From: Phialocephala subalpina
Lineage: Eukaryota > Ascomycota > Leotiomycetes > Helotiales > Mollisiaceae
Length of the DNA stretch: 64,000 nucleotides
Assembly: GCA_900073065.1 (NCBI GenBank)
Contig: FJOG01000015.1
Span: 124,001 to 188,000, forward strand
Direction: 5' to 3'
Position 1 is the stretch's first letter, and each line of letters begins with the position of its first letter. The notes under the pieces were generated by a model that had not been told where the DNA came from, ran no database searches, and saw nothing but the letters and a program-made list of their open reading frames with translations. The position numbers and the translations under genes were made by a program. Positions 34,697 through 45,404 of the stretch are shown piece after piece.

Positions 34697-35907
34697 TCAA
34701 ATTAAATTAACCAAATCATGCACATCGTGCACCCCCCGCATATGTCTCTTTAAATTGTCCTTCCTCCTGAAAAACTTTGTTTCCCCTCCAACTTTAGCAG
34801 TGTACTCGCAACTCGAATTAGAACAATAGAACCTCTCCGTCGCAAAATGCCTGTCGTTCACATGCCTCTTCAAGTCTTTCTTCGTGCCAAACCTTTGATC
34901 GCAATGCGGGCAGGACTTTGGTTTTATGTGATAACGTCGATGGCGTCTAGGAGACGTTAGATTCAGAAGAGAAAGTGTAACGAGGATGATGTACTCGTAC
35001 TCAGCTTGAGAACTGAAGGTTTTCTGACAGGTGGCCTCATCACATTTAATGAGTGTTGAAGTCGTTGAAGTCGTTGAGGTCCATGAGGAAGTGTCTGTCG
35101 GCAGGGGTGAAGACAAGCAGTGCGAGTCCCAAGACGTCGACGCTTGGGGCTGGTATCTCTACCGAACGCACCAGTTGTTCAGCCATCCCTCACCGGGAAA
35201 GACGGCGTTGAAAGGCCACTTACAGGCTCGTGACTTGGCAATGCCGCAGCAAAAGTGCGAAGCTTCGAGTATTCCTCGCGGAGAAAACGTTCTCGTTCAA
35301 GAGTCGACGGACTCCACAGAACCCTCGGATCCCAGCACTGTTGTGTTACCCTCCTCGAAAGCCGCAATACTGCGTCCGAAGCAAGTTCACGCCAGCTTAG
35401 ATCGCCGTCGTCATAATCAACCACGACCGTTGAGCCCGCTCGGAGGCGAAGACTCAATTGGAGTGTCGAGCACTTCCGAATATCATAGTGATCCAGCAGT
35501 CGACCATCTTCGAGGATTTTGCCTGCGAACGAGAGGTGTTGAAGATCAATCGGTATTCGTTCCTTCTCTTCGACTTTAGACTTAATGTATTTAATGCTAC
35601 ATGTGGTCGCCACATCGAGGAGGAGTGATCGGCCGGTCAAGGTTTGGATGAAGATGTGAATGTCATCCTGAAAGGCTCTTTCGTGTAGGAGCGTAGCCTT
35701 TGGGGGATTTCGAGTCGCGGGAAACTGCCGAGGGTTGTTGCATTGAGGTGGGCTGGAGTGGGTAGGTTTTGATGGAGATTGTTTGTCTGGATGAGCTTGC
35801 TGTACTGGCGGTTCAAGGACGTTTGGCAGCTTTTCCAGTCTCGATCGTTGTTTTGGCTTTATACTGACAACTCCTCCGAGACGACGAAGCCATTTTGGAA
35901 CCGTCAT
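34697..35907 (-). CDS. Ubiquitin-like domain fused to three C2H2 fingers
   Basis: Predicted 362 aa, three exons: 35224..35907, 34995..35149 and 34697..34946. Introns are 74 nt (GTAAGT..ACCAG, or TAG 9 nt earlier) and 48 nt (GTACAT..CCTAG). Residues 83-158 are a full-length ubiquitin fold of exactly 76 positions: [24 protein letters not shown]. Lysines matching ubiquitin K27, K29, K33, K48 and K63 are kept. I44 is replaced by Ser and the terminal GG by AG, so normal processing or conjugation is doubtful. A linker with DPRVLW, shared with the protein at 2018, follows. Then come three fingers ([41 protein letters not shown]). Intron 2 splits finger 1, as in the two relatives. The start at 35907 is the first ATG of this frame (the TGA overlaps it). 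It may be a ubiquitin-mimic nuclear factor; function unknown. Confidence 0.85.
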
Positions 35908-36105
35908 TTCTTGGTGCGATGGGAACTGGCGACTGTGACACGGAAAAGAAAATAAAAAAATGATTTGTCGATAAAGCTGGTAACAAATTTTCGTGATAGA
36001 TAGACCGGAGGTTGTAACAGACCAGGTATATGATAGCCAAAGCCGCGACTGTTGCTGATATGTGATGTAGTGAGGACAGAAGCCTCATAAGGCTGCGAAA
36101 AGAGA
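35908..36105. promoter_or_regulatory. Presumed leader/promoter of the ubiquitin-C2H2 gene
   Basis: Non-coding by position. A short minus frame here has a hydrophobic stretch ([16 protein letters not shown]) that could be an extra 5' exon encoding a membrane anchor, as in the paralogue at 2018, but no clean splice into 35907 was found. Confidence 0.3.
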
Positions 36106-37260
36106 AGTTGAGGCCTCTTCAAGCCACTGGCAAGGGTGTCGCGTGCATCAACCAGTTACAGCAAATGGGAGATGCATGACAACCAATGATCGCAACTTCG
36201 CAAGGGTGCGAAACACACACATTGAGGCCTCTTCAAGCCACAAGAGCCAAGGTCTGATCCAATGAAGGCCCTTCAGAGAATGCTTTTCCCTCCGTGGCAC
36301 CAAGTCAAATAACGGCACGTGCGCCCACCTCCTTCGTCCCCTCAATTCGCATTCTCTCAGCTTCACACCCACAACCAAAAGCCTTTTACCCTTCGAACGA
36401 CCTCTTTTCCCACATATACTAGATAATGCTCCTCCTCCTCCTCGATATTCCAACCCATTCAATCAACAAAACCTTCAAATTTCGTCGTCGGATCGGGAGG
36501 TGCGATTACAATCAATAGCCAGTAAGGGTTACAAGGCTTTGGAAGCCATAGCTTCGAGGGCAATCCAGGCTCCAATCACTTCTCCCAATTATTATTCCGT
36601 ATTATGTGCGGGAAAACTCGGAGGCAGTGAGGGAAGGTATCCGTAACGGGTAGAAGTGACCGGATAGGCTGAGAGGGACACAGCCTTGCCATTCTATACG
36701 CAGAGCTTTTCAAATGTTCCGAAAGATGCAGAACTTCAAAGAAGCAGTAAAATTATTCGCAATCGGCGAAGAGGTGAAATCAACGAATTCTTTGAGTTGT
36801 GAAACAACGAAGATCAAACGCGAATGGGCCTTGCATTCAAGAAAAGATCCACGCGTGAACAAGCTAGAGAGACACGGACAGGTAAATCAGAAGCCAACGG
36901 CTCTTCACCATCACACATCCGAGTCGAGGATGCAACTCGAGGATGCAACTCAATCGAGTTCGACGAAAACGGTTGTGTGAGACCCTACGAATCTCACGAA
37001 ATTCGAACTACAACAGAGACAAGTCCACGAGGTTTGGAAAGTACAAGTTGAAGTCTCCAAGCTACCCGACAATCCGCCCCAGCCAAGACATGCGAGCCAT
37101 CGCGCCTGCAGAGCATACTCTGCTCTTCAGCCAATAGTAAAACTTAAGCACAAGGCTTTGGAGGCCGATTTAGCCTCGCTTCTAGATGCTTTCGCAGCTG
37201 GGAAAAGCTAAGAACTCTGCAGCTCCAAAGGGAAATGCCGGAAATCTGGTGAGGGATCAC
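36106..37260. repeat. Unknown dispersed repeat, copy A
   Basis: Diverged copy of a roughly 1.1-kb unit also seen at about 42480-43480 and 43990-44950. Landmarks in order: GAGGCCTCTTCAAGCCAC, CACGTGCGCCCACCTCCTTC, GATATTCCAACCCATTCAAT, GGGCCTTGCATTCAAG, and a hairpin at 37153-37178 followed by AACTCTGCAG. No conserved reading frame. Confidence 0.65.
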
Positions 37261-37373
37261 CCCGGCCCCACCTAAGTGGCACCCACGGCTCAGCCAGCTC
37301 TCGCGAGCTCAGGGCGGCGGCGCTCACCCGCTAGATCGGGACAGGAAGCGGGCGGTCGAGCAGCCCCGATTCC

Positions 37374-37831
37374 NNNNNNNNNNNNNNNNNNNNNNNNNNN
37401 NNNNNNNNNNNNNNNNNNNNNNNNNNNNNNNNNNNNNNNNNNNNNNNNNNNNNNNNNNNNNNNNNNNNNNNNNNNNNNNNNNNNNNNNNNNNNNNNNNNN
37501 NNNNNNNNNNNNNNNNNNNNNNNNNNNNNNNNNNNNNNNNNNNNNNNNNNNNNNNNNNNNNNNNNNNNNNNNNNNNNNNNNNNNNNNNNNNNNNNNNNNN
37601 NNNNNNNNNNNNNNNNNNNNNNNNNNNNNNNNNNNNNNNNNNNNNNNNNNNNNNNNNNNNNNNNNNNNNNNNNNNNNNNNNNNNNNNNNNNNNNNNNNNN
37701 NNNNNNNNNNNNNNNNNNNNNNNNNNNNNNNNNNNNNNNNNNNNNNNNNNNNNNNNNNNNNNNNNNNNNNNNNNNNNNNNNNNNNNNNNNNNNNNNNNNN
37801 NNNNNNNNNNNNNNNNNNNNNNNNNNNNNNN
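37374..37831. other. Assembly gap (458 N)
   Basis: The bases are unknown. The left flank (37300-37373) is unusually GC-rich and the right flank is A/T-rich, so the gap may hide a repeat or an AT island edge. An ORF reading through it is meaningless. Confidence 0.99.
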
Positions 37832-38245
37832 AAAAAACCTCACATTAGTTCTCATAGCGGACGGCCAATAAAGCTATATTTATATCTCTTTGATATCCCT
37901 TTTTTCTTATTCTCTTTTATATTAGAAAATATACTTAAGCTATTAGAACCTACTATTAATATATTGCCACCTTTATATACTTATACTAATATATCCTTAG
38001 TGTCCTCGACTAGTGTATACCTTGGTCTGTGATGATTCCGGCGCTTCAACCTCCAGAAAAGGTCGTTGAATAGCCTTGTAAAGCTCAAGCCAGTAACCAG
38101 GCCTCGATAACAATATTGTTTCCATGGTAGTAATTCAAGGCGCTCGTAATCTGTTCTACTGAACTTCCCAGCCCATTTCATCGGCACGCTTCTCGATCTA
38201 CTCAACTTTCATTGTACCCATCGTTGGTAGATTGTAGCGAGATAA
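37832..38245. other. Intergenic, 3' side of the ULD-C2H2 gene
   Basis: A/T-rich without a supported gene. Confidence 0.4.
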
Positions 38246-40994
38246 TCATAGCCGCGATCTGATTATAGAAATTAGTCGTGACCGTAGAATACCGTCGATC
38301 CTAAGCTCGGAAATGTCCTTTTCCAGTTTGGCAAGAGTGTCATCCGGATTTGGAGTGCGGTTCGTCTCGTTGATTTCGTTAGCGGCTCCGGTCTGCCAAC
38401 CGGTGGCAAGACTTTCGTTGTTTGCGGCAGTCCTTGAGTCGACATCAGACGCGTGCCTTGGTTCTGTATCAATGCCTGTTGCGTTTGAACTTTGCGTGTC
38501 CACGCCCCGTAAGATACTGAAGAGATATTGATACAATTGATCGTCGCGGGGAAGGAATCCTTGGTTGATACCAGTCGCCATTCCCAATTCGAAGGCCCTC
38601 CTAATGCGCTCGTTGTCGAGCGGCGGATCCATAGACAGCGTTTCAGATTTATTCCCTTACTAAAATTAGTTAAGATACAGTGAAAGAGAAAGATAATCAC
38701 TTACAAGGCGTCTGAGGTGGTGGGGTATCAGGGAATAGTATCTTCCAAATATCAAACCATTTGTCGAAATCCGATCTTCCCTTTGTGTACATAATGTAGC
38801 AGATCCTGTCCCATTGTCTATCGTCCATACCCTCTTTAAATAAAGCTGGTCGTTTCTCGCATTCGTTTGGTAACTGGCGATGTTCGACTAAGGCTATGCT
38901 GCTCCCAAAATCGCTATAGCATCGATCGCATTGAGCGAGGCGATGGCTATGATTGAGATGATCTCTAGTTTATTTGTTAGGATCGGGAGACACAGGCTCC
39001 AGATCAGAGACTTACTTTAAATGACGACGAAGATCATTTTGTAGAATCGTGGGATGAGCACAGTTCCTATATTTCAGGCGGTTCTGACCGTTGTACCTGT
39101 AAGGGTCTTTTTTGTGAAAGTGACAGGCGAATGTAGCTCCGATCCCGTCTCCAATCCCGTCTCCGATCGACAGTAGCCATCTTGCGAGTCTATTTGATGA
39201 TTCTGTTCCTTGTGAATCAGGTATGACGTGAAATAGAATAGCCGAAGTAGTCTGAATGGTTCGACTTTCCGAAATGATCGACGGAGCTATAGCCCATCCG
39301 CACTCGGATCTGACGTCATTGTAGCTTTCGCCAGCCTCGATGTTTTGCTGTACTGGGTATGGTCCATCCTTGTCATTGGTAACGCCGACTTTATCATTCT
39401 TAGGTATGAATCCATCAAACTTGATGGGATTTTGTTTGGTGTGACTTGTGGGCTTCTTACGCTCCCTAAAGCTTACTATGGGTGGGGTCGCCGGTAGATC
39501 TATGAAATGGATTAATAGGTTCTTAAATGCGCCTCCCTCCCCGCGTCGGTCATTGAAATTGCTTGGATTGTTTGAGTCGAATATAGTAATGGCATGTCTT
39601 TTTCGGCGGAGGCGACCCCGTGGAATGTATTCCGTTGTATATGTCTTAAGTGGTGTTCTCTCTGGCCGTAGAGGTAAAGCTATCCTCTTGTTGGTAGAAT
39701 TAAACCAACATCTGCAAAGAGTGCTGGGCAGAGAATCAACTTAGCCAAGGGGTGTATGGATTCTGGGCTTGTAGAACTAACCAGAATTTGCCGCCAGCCT
39801 CGCTGGCTTCAATATTTCTTGATACGCACCCAATCCTCGGGCAGCCGTCCAGAGTGATAGAGCCGTATCGCCCGATGATAAGAGCCATTGTGATACTCAT
39901 CCCAGGGATCAGGCTCTCCGTGTGAGGCTGCAAAAGTATCTTCGAAGAGTCCAGGGAGTTGAAGAGTAAATACTCGCCAGCTTTGACTTTGTTACTCCCG
40001 GGACCTGCCGAAAACTGGTCCGCAATGATTGCATGTACCTTCTATAAAGCTGTATTAGCCAGAACTGTGAAGTGAGTGGATGCAACCTTACACTCCAGCC
40101 GTACTCTGACGGAATGGGGAGGACACGGCCAAGTGCGTCTTCGAATCTTACAGGATCCTGAAACCAGGTTCGAGATGCGTTCGGTCTAGGCGGCTGGCTC
40201 TGGAGTTGAGTTACAACAGCAATAATTTGAAGGTTCGATTTCCATATATTCTGGGCTAGCTCGATCAAAGTTTCGAGCCGAATGCCAATACCGCTAGAGG
40301 CTGGTCAATGCTAAGTCCAAGAGAAGAAAAGGGCGAACTTACATTGATACTAAATCGGAAAGATGCTCTAGCAAGGAGGAAGTCTTAGTAATCATTGAGC
40401 CGTGTAGCGATTGTTCTCGCCTCGATTCTATAACCTCGCTGCGGACCACCTCAAGCTTGCTTTGCAGGATAGAGGTTTCTGCTCGGCTCTGTTCCATGCT
40501 CGAGAAGGTTGTAGCTCTACAAAGAGTTAGCAAAGATCAAGTCGTCGTCGGCATAGAGAGGCCCACAGGCCGACGGTAATGAGCCGCATATTCAGGCTGC
40601 CCACGTGGGTCGCAATGTATGCCCGAAGCATAACAACATCTTCTTCCATGCCGACACCCCACTGAAACTTCCGCCCCCAGCCCTTCAGTTTGTCTGACTT
40701 GCTTAAGTTATCTCCGTGCTGGATGTCAAGCCTTTCGTACTTCTTCAGCTTCGAGGCAAACTCGTCAAGCGGGTACTGGCACATGAGAGCCGCGACTTTT
40801 ACGCTGTTCAGCGCTGGTTCTTGGCCAGGCGGACATTGGAGATGCTCGATCTCGTCCAAGGCGCGCTTGAGGCCATGAAGCTCGAGAACAAGCTCCCGAT
40901 AGGACGAGGCTGAGGAATGGCGTAGGGAAGAGACGATGTCATTGATGAGCTTCCCAGCGGCTAAAAAGTCGCCGACGGAGAATCCGAAAGACAT
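38246..40994 (-). CDS. ULD (ubiquitin-like)-C2H2 protein with fungal N-terminal helical domain
   Basis: Predicted 813 aa, seven exons: 40567..40994, 40343..40516, 40092..40293, 39782..40041, 39016..39723, 38705..38964 and 38246..38655. Introns are 49-58 nt and all phases agree. The 708-nt fifth exon lacks an in-frame ATG but is fully open. N-terminus MSFGFSVGDFLAAGKLI is the helical domain found in many fungal STAND-like proteins. The fungal ubiquitin-like ULD fold is at about 225-345 (PVRFEDALGRVLPIPSEYGW, then EYLLFNS and PGMSITMALI). A CxxC knuckle (FCTLCRCWF) follows, then a degenerate C2H2 block (FACHFHKKDPY..CAHP..LRRHLKDHLNHSH..CDRC) and a short tail. The second intron from the end uses a perfect CCTAAC branch. 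Function is unknown. Joining the two common fungal modules in one gene rests on open frame and matched phases. Confidence 0.8.
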
Positions 40995-41286
40995 GAATGC
41001 TGTGTAGATGTGATTTCGACCCAGGGTGAATCATTCTTCCCTTTGAAGATGGATGGAGGAAAATTTTGGAGATCGGAATGGTCGTGAGGGCGAGTGGTTT
41101 TCAGGCTGCGCAAGAGTGCCCAATGAGGACAATTGCGTCATGCCAGCAAACCGCCTCGGCGTTAGTCAGCCATCAAGGCATTCCTGCAGACAGATTCAGC
41201 GCACTTGTCACCGCCTTTCTGGTGAACACCTGTTTTGTATACTCTTCTCGTGGTTAGAGTCGAGGAAAATAATATAAATGCCCAGA

Positions 41287-41335
41287 GCCCGAAACCTTGT
41301 AAAGGGGTTATAATAAAAATTATAAGGAAGATTAT
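41287..41335. repeat. Transposon-end sequence, RIP-mutated copy
   Basis: Same sequence as 7589..7636, but with C to T and G to A changes throughout, leading straight into an AT island. Confidence 0.65.
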
Positions 41336-41940
41336 TTTTAGAAAGAAAAATAATTATTAAATCGAAATATTAATTGATTTATTTAAACGAATAAATTACT
41401 TTTAATATAATATAATTTAATTTATAATTTCGTAATTTCGAAATTTTAAATTTAATTATTAATTATTAATTATTAATTATTATTTAATAATAATTATATA
41501 ATTTTAATTTTATTATTAAAAATATAATATTTTTCTAAATTATATTCTTATATTTAAAATTATAAAAATAAATGAATTATTTTTTATTTCGATATTTTAT
41601 TATAATTTTAATTATTAATTATTTATTATAAAAATTAATATAAAGCTTTTAGAATTATATAAAACTTAAAATTAAAATCAAAATAATTAATTTTTTTAAA
41701 TTTCGATAAAAATATTAAATATAACTCTTTAATTAATAAAAAGAATATCCTTTTTATATAATTCTTATTAAAATTTTAATTTATTTATAATTATTTAAAA
41801 ACTAATATAACCCTTTGTATATATTACTTAAGACTTATAAATAAATTGAAATTCAATTAAATATATTTATATTTCAAGTTTTAAACAAATTTATTATTTC
41901 GTTATTATATTATTAATTAATAAGTAATCGCACGCTGCAA
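41336..41940. other. AT-rich RIP island
   Basis: About 600 bp of nearly pure A/T with no ORF. It ends sharply at CGCACGCTGCAAATCGCGATCGC. The mutated transposon end at its left border marks it as a RIP-degraded element. Confidence 0.75.
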
Positions 41941-42479
41941 ATCGCGATCGCAAAGCCCTCCCAAGTACGTTTCTGCCTGAGGCACTAAGGCCACCAGATG
42001 CTAGAACACCAAAATCCTATTCTCTTTTCAACTCTGTAGCTCTACAGCTGCGCGGCTCTTAAAGGGGATCCCAAGGGGTATTAATCTGTGGAATTTAGAA
42101 ATTTGGAGACACGTGTACACATCATTCTAGCGTCTGCGGCTAGCCGGACACCCCAATAAGGATGCTTCGTAGCTCTTTGGAGGGCAGTCCAGCCTCATCT
42201 GTGAACTACGTTTACATTTTCAAGTGTCAGGAACACTAGAAGTAGCGGCGCGAGGTCTGTGAAATCAGGCAATATGATTCGAGAAGACTACAGCATGCCA
42301 CGTGCCCAACTTTGGATACTGCCAGCCTTGAACATCAGAGTTCTCAAAACTTGTGAATAGATAGTCCGTGAAATCCAAGGCCATATGATTCTGACAGACA
42401 ACAGAATAGAGACAATGCCAGAAATTTTAGAACGCAACTCACGAACCGGGTCAAGACAGAACCATCTCGAACAAGAGAA
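41941..42479. other. Gene-free stretch
   Basis: No supported ORF, RNA gene or repeat landmark. Confidence 0.4.
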
Positions 42480-43480
42480 GGCAGCAAACTCTCATGTTGA
42501 AGCCTCTTGACGCCACGAAGCATGATATTCAGCCCGTCAAATAAATGATAGAATCCTGTTGCTGCACCCGCCAAGCAGGTTTTCGTCCACCCAGCCTTGC
42601 AACGAAATTGCCTCATCACGTGCACCCACCTCCTTCACCTCTTCAACTCTCATTCTCCCAGTACCACACCCACAGCCCAAAGCCCAACATCCCTAAAAAA
42701 CGTTCCTTCCACGATGAATCTCCTCTGACTTGATATTCCGAGCTATTTCACCGAAAATATCTCTCGATTCCGTTGTCAGTGGAGAAAATGCTAATACGGC
42801 CAATATGGAGTGGAAGATATAGGCTTTGTTAGGCCGACTCAGCCTCGAGTCTTAAAGAAGGTAGGAGTTTCAAGTGTTGGGAACTTTGAAAATAGTGAGG
42901 CGAAGCGCTTAGAATGGGATGATGTGATTGGACAGGCCTTTGAGGCACAGGGCCTCGAGCCTTGGGATTCTAGAATCAGTATGCAGAAGATGCCAAATGT
43001 TCCCGCAGAAGTAGGACTTTGAAAGAACAGTAGAAGAGCTCGCAAACAGCGAAAAGCAAACGTCAACGCAGACTTCTGGTTGTCAAATTACGAAGGAAGG
43101 ATGGAAAAGGGTCACGCACTCATAACAAATTTCCCACTCAAAACAGCCAACAAGAAACGACCAAAGAAAGAAGTCAATGCCTCACAACATCACACTTCCG
43201 AGTGATGGCCACAAGCTTAAGCTTGTCGACGGCAATGCGTCCACATCTCAGCAGATAGAATCTCACGAGGCTGCGAAGATAGAAATCGACACCTCTTCAA
43301 GCTACCATGTAGTCACATACGATCCAGTCTCAGCCAAGACAATCATCAGGCTGCGCACACGCCATCTTTGCTCCCCTTGAGTACAAGGTTTTGGAGGCCA
43401 ATTCTGCTAGTGTCACGTGCATATAGGAGCTGAAAGCTCTGCAAACAGCTGTGGGCGTTGCTTGAAATCTGACAATATGA
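42480..43480. repeat. Unknown dispersed repeat, copy B
   Basis: Shares with copy A the landmarks TTGAAGCCTCTTGACGCCAC, CACGTGCACCCACCTCCTTC, GATATTCCGAGCTATTTCA, AATCTCACGAGGCTGCGAAG and GTCTCAGCCAAGACAATC. With copy C it shares hairpin 42821-42847 plus GAAGGTAGGAGTTTCAAGTG. A second hairpin core lies at 43384. Coding frames are not conserved between copies. Confidence 0.6.
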
Positions 43481-43989
43481 TTGGATACGCCGCGACCTTG
43501 CGAAATGCGGACACAAAACCCACAACATCGAAGCAGCATTTACATAACAATCCTTCTTTGAGTGAGATTCGATTAAAGAAAGTATTATAAGAGAAAAGCG
43601 AAAGGAGTCCCTCGAAAGAAGTATCTAGACTGTCTCGAAAGATTCGTGTACAAGAACTCGATTCATATGGTAAGGCTGAGAGGATTGATGCCGAGGCACC
43701 AAGATGGGCTGTCCTGTGCACCTATAGGCCAAAGGATTGGTTGCTTCCCAGGTCCAACACCACGGAAGCTATCCAGCCCTGAACGTGAGTGGTAGCACGA
43801 GGTAAGTACGACTTCACGTGAATCCGCAACTCTCTTCTAGATTCAATTCCAGAAAGACTCAAACTTTCGAAACACAAGCACGAAAATAATCACGGCTCAA
43901 ACAACTCTCAAGTCCTCGTCATTAGTTGTCCACATCTTCAAGAACATTCGCAGTCACATGACTCGGCTCAAAACCGACCCACCGAGAAT

Positions 43990-44950
43990 GTAGCCATGCC
44001 TCTTCGTCGGGAAAGAAGTGGCCAATTTTGGTACGCGAGAACACCCAAAAGTCCCTCACTGAATTCTGCACTCCTCTCTCGTTCACAATCTAAAACTCAT
44101 AAATCTTTTAAGAATAATTATCAAGAAGCTGCTTAATCGATGCATTGAAAAATATCGAGGTACAGATTCGGCGTACTTGCGCAAGGTCACTTTTGCTACA
44201 CCCCTCGCGTAAAAAAAGCCACCACAAAGCAAAAAAACATGCTTCAACCAATGACAAAGCTATCAATCAGGCTTTGGAGGCCAACTCAGCCTCGCGTGTT
44301 GAAGAAGGAAGAGTTTTCAAGTGTTGGGAAACCATGCAAATGGAGAGGCGAGAACCCTGAAATGAGGAGATATGATTGGACAAGCTCCTCAGCCCACACA
44401 ACATCGAACTTTCTGCACCCACCAGAGGATGGAATTTTCCGTTTTTGAGCCTCGCAGAAAGCACAAATGAAGGACATCAAGAAACAGGAGAAAGAGCTCG
44501 CAAACAGCACCGAGTTGACAATAACGCATACCTCTTCTATAGGCACAACGAGGAACAAACAGGCCTTGCATTCAAGTCCAGGTCACCACCATTTTTGAGA
44601 AGGAGAATGAATAGGTCAAAGAAGTCAAGGTCACATGTCATCAGAAATCTGACTCGGGGAGTAGAGTGTGATCGTTGCAACAGCCCCAAAAAATCTGAGA
44701 CAGAGTGAGGCTATAAGGCTGAAAATATTCCCAATCAAGACTTCTCCAAGCCACTAAGCAGCCACCAAGCAAGTCATCAGTAGCATCTGGTTTCACCAGC
44801 CAATGGAAATGTCCAAAAACGAGGCTTTGGAGGTCAAATCAGCCTCGTTTTCAGCACCGCAGCACTACATAAGAGCTAGAAACTCTGCAGATGGCAGAGG
44901 GAAGTGCTTGAATTAACGAAATGTGATTGGTCGAGGCTGCAGCCCTCCCA
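43990..44950. repeat. Unknown dispersed repeat, copy C (partial)
   Basis: Carries two hairpin cores, at 44268-44295 and 44821-44847. Between them is AGGCCTTGCATTCAAGTCC, matching copy A. After the first core it has GAAGAAGGAAGAGTTTTCAAG, matching copy B. Similarity is patchy. Confidence 0.55.
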
Positions 44951-45404
44951 CCCCGCACACAACATCAAGACATGCTTTCATAGAACCAAATTGATTTATC
45001 AGTTGACGTGGGGTGCTTGTCTATTCGAAAGAGAGTCCTCACTTGAGGAAGACTTGATGAAGTCAAGAAACAAGCAAGGCCGCGATGTACATCACAATAG
45101 TCGGTAAGAGGTTTCTCCGGAAAAGGTATCTCAATTCATCTCGCGCCACTCGCCAGTACCTATGTAACCCAAGCACGTGCGCGTGCTCTCCGTAGAGGTA
45201 CAGATTAACCTCAAGTCTACCTGGCCAAGCCGGACCGTCTGAGACCGCACTGATTCACGCCATAAATACAAAAAGGAAAAAAAGAGGAAAATTATCCGCC
45301 ATCGCCGTTCGCGCGCTCGCTGAAGTTTTCGTCATGTCGTGAAAATCAAGAGTCTTCCTCCACGCTTATTTACCAATTCCAATATACAAAGCCGTCACCC
45401 TCAT

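Noticed and set aside
37276..37855. Long ORFs through the gap
   Set aside because: They consist of N translated as X.
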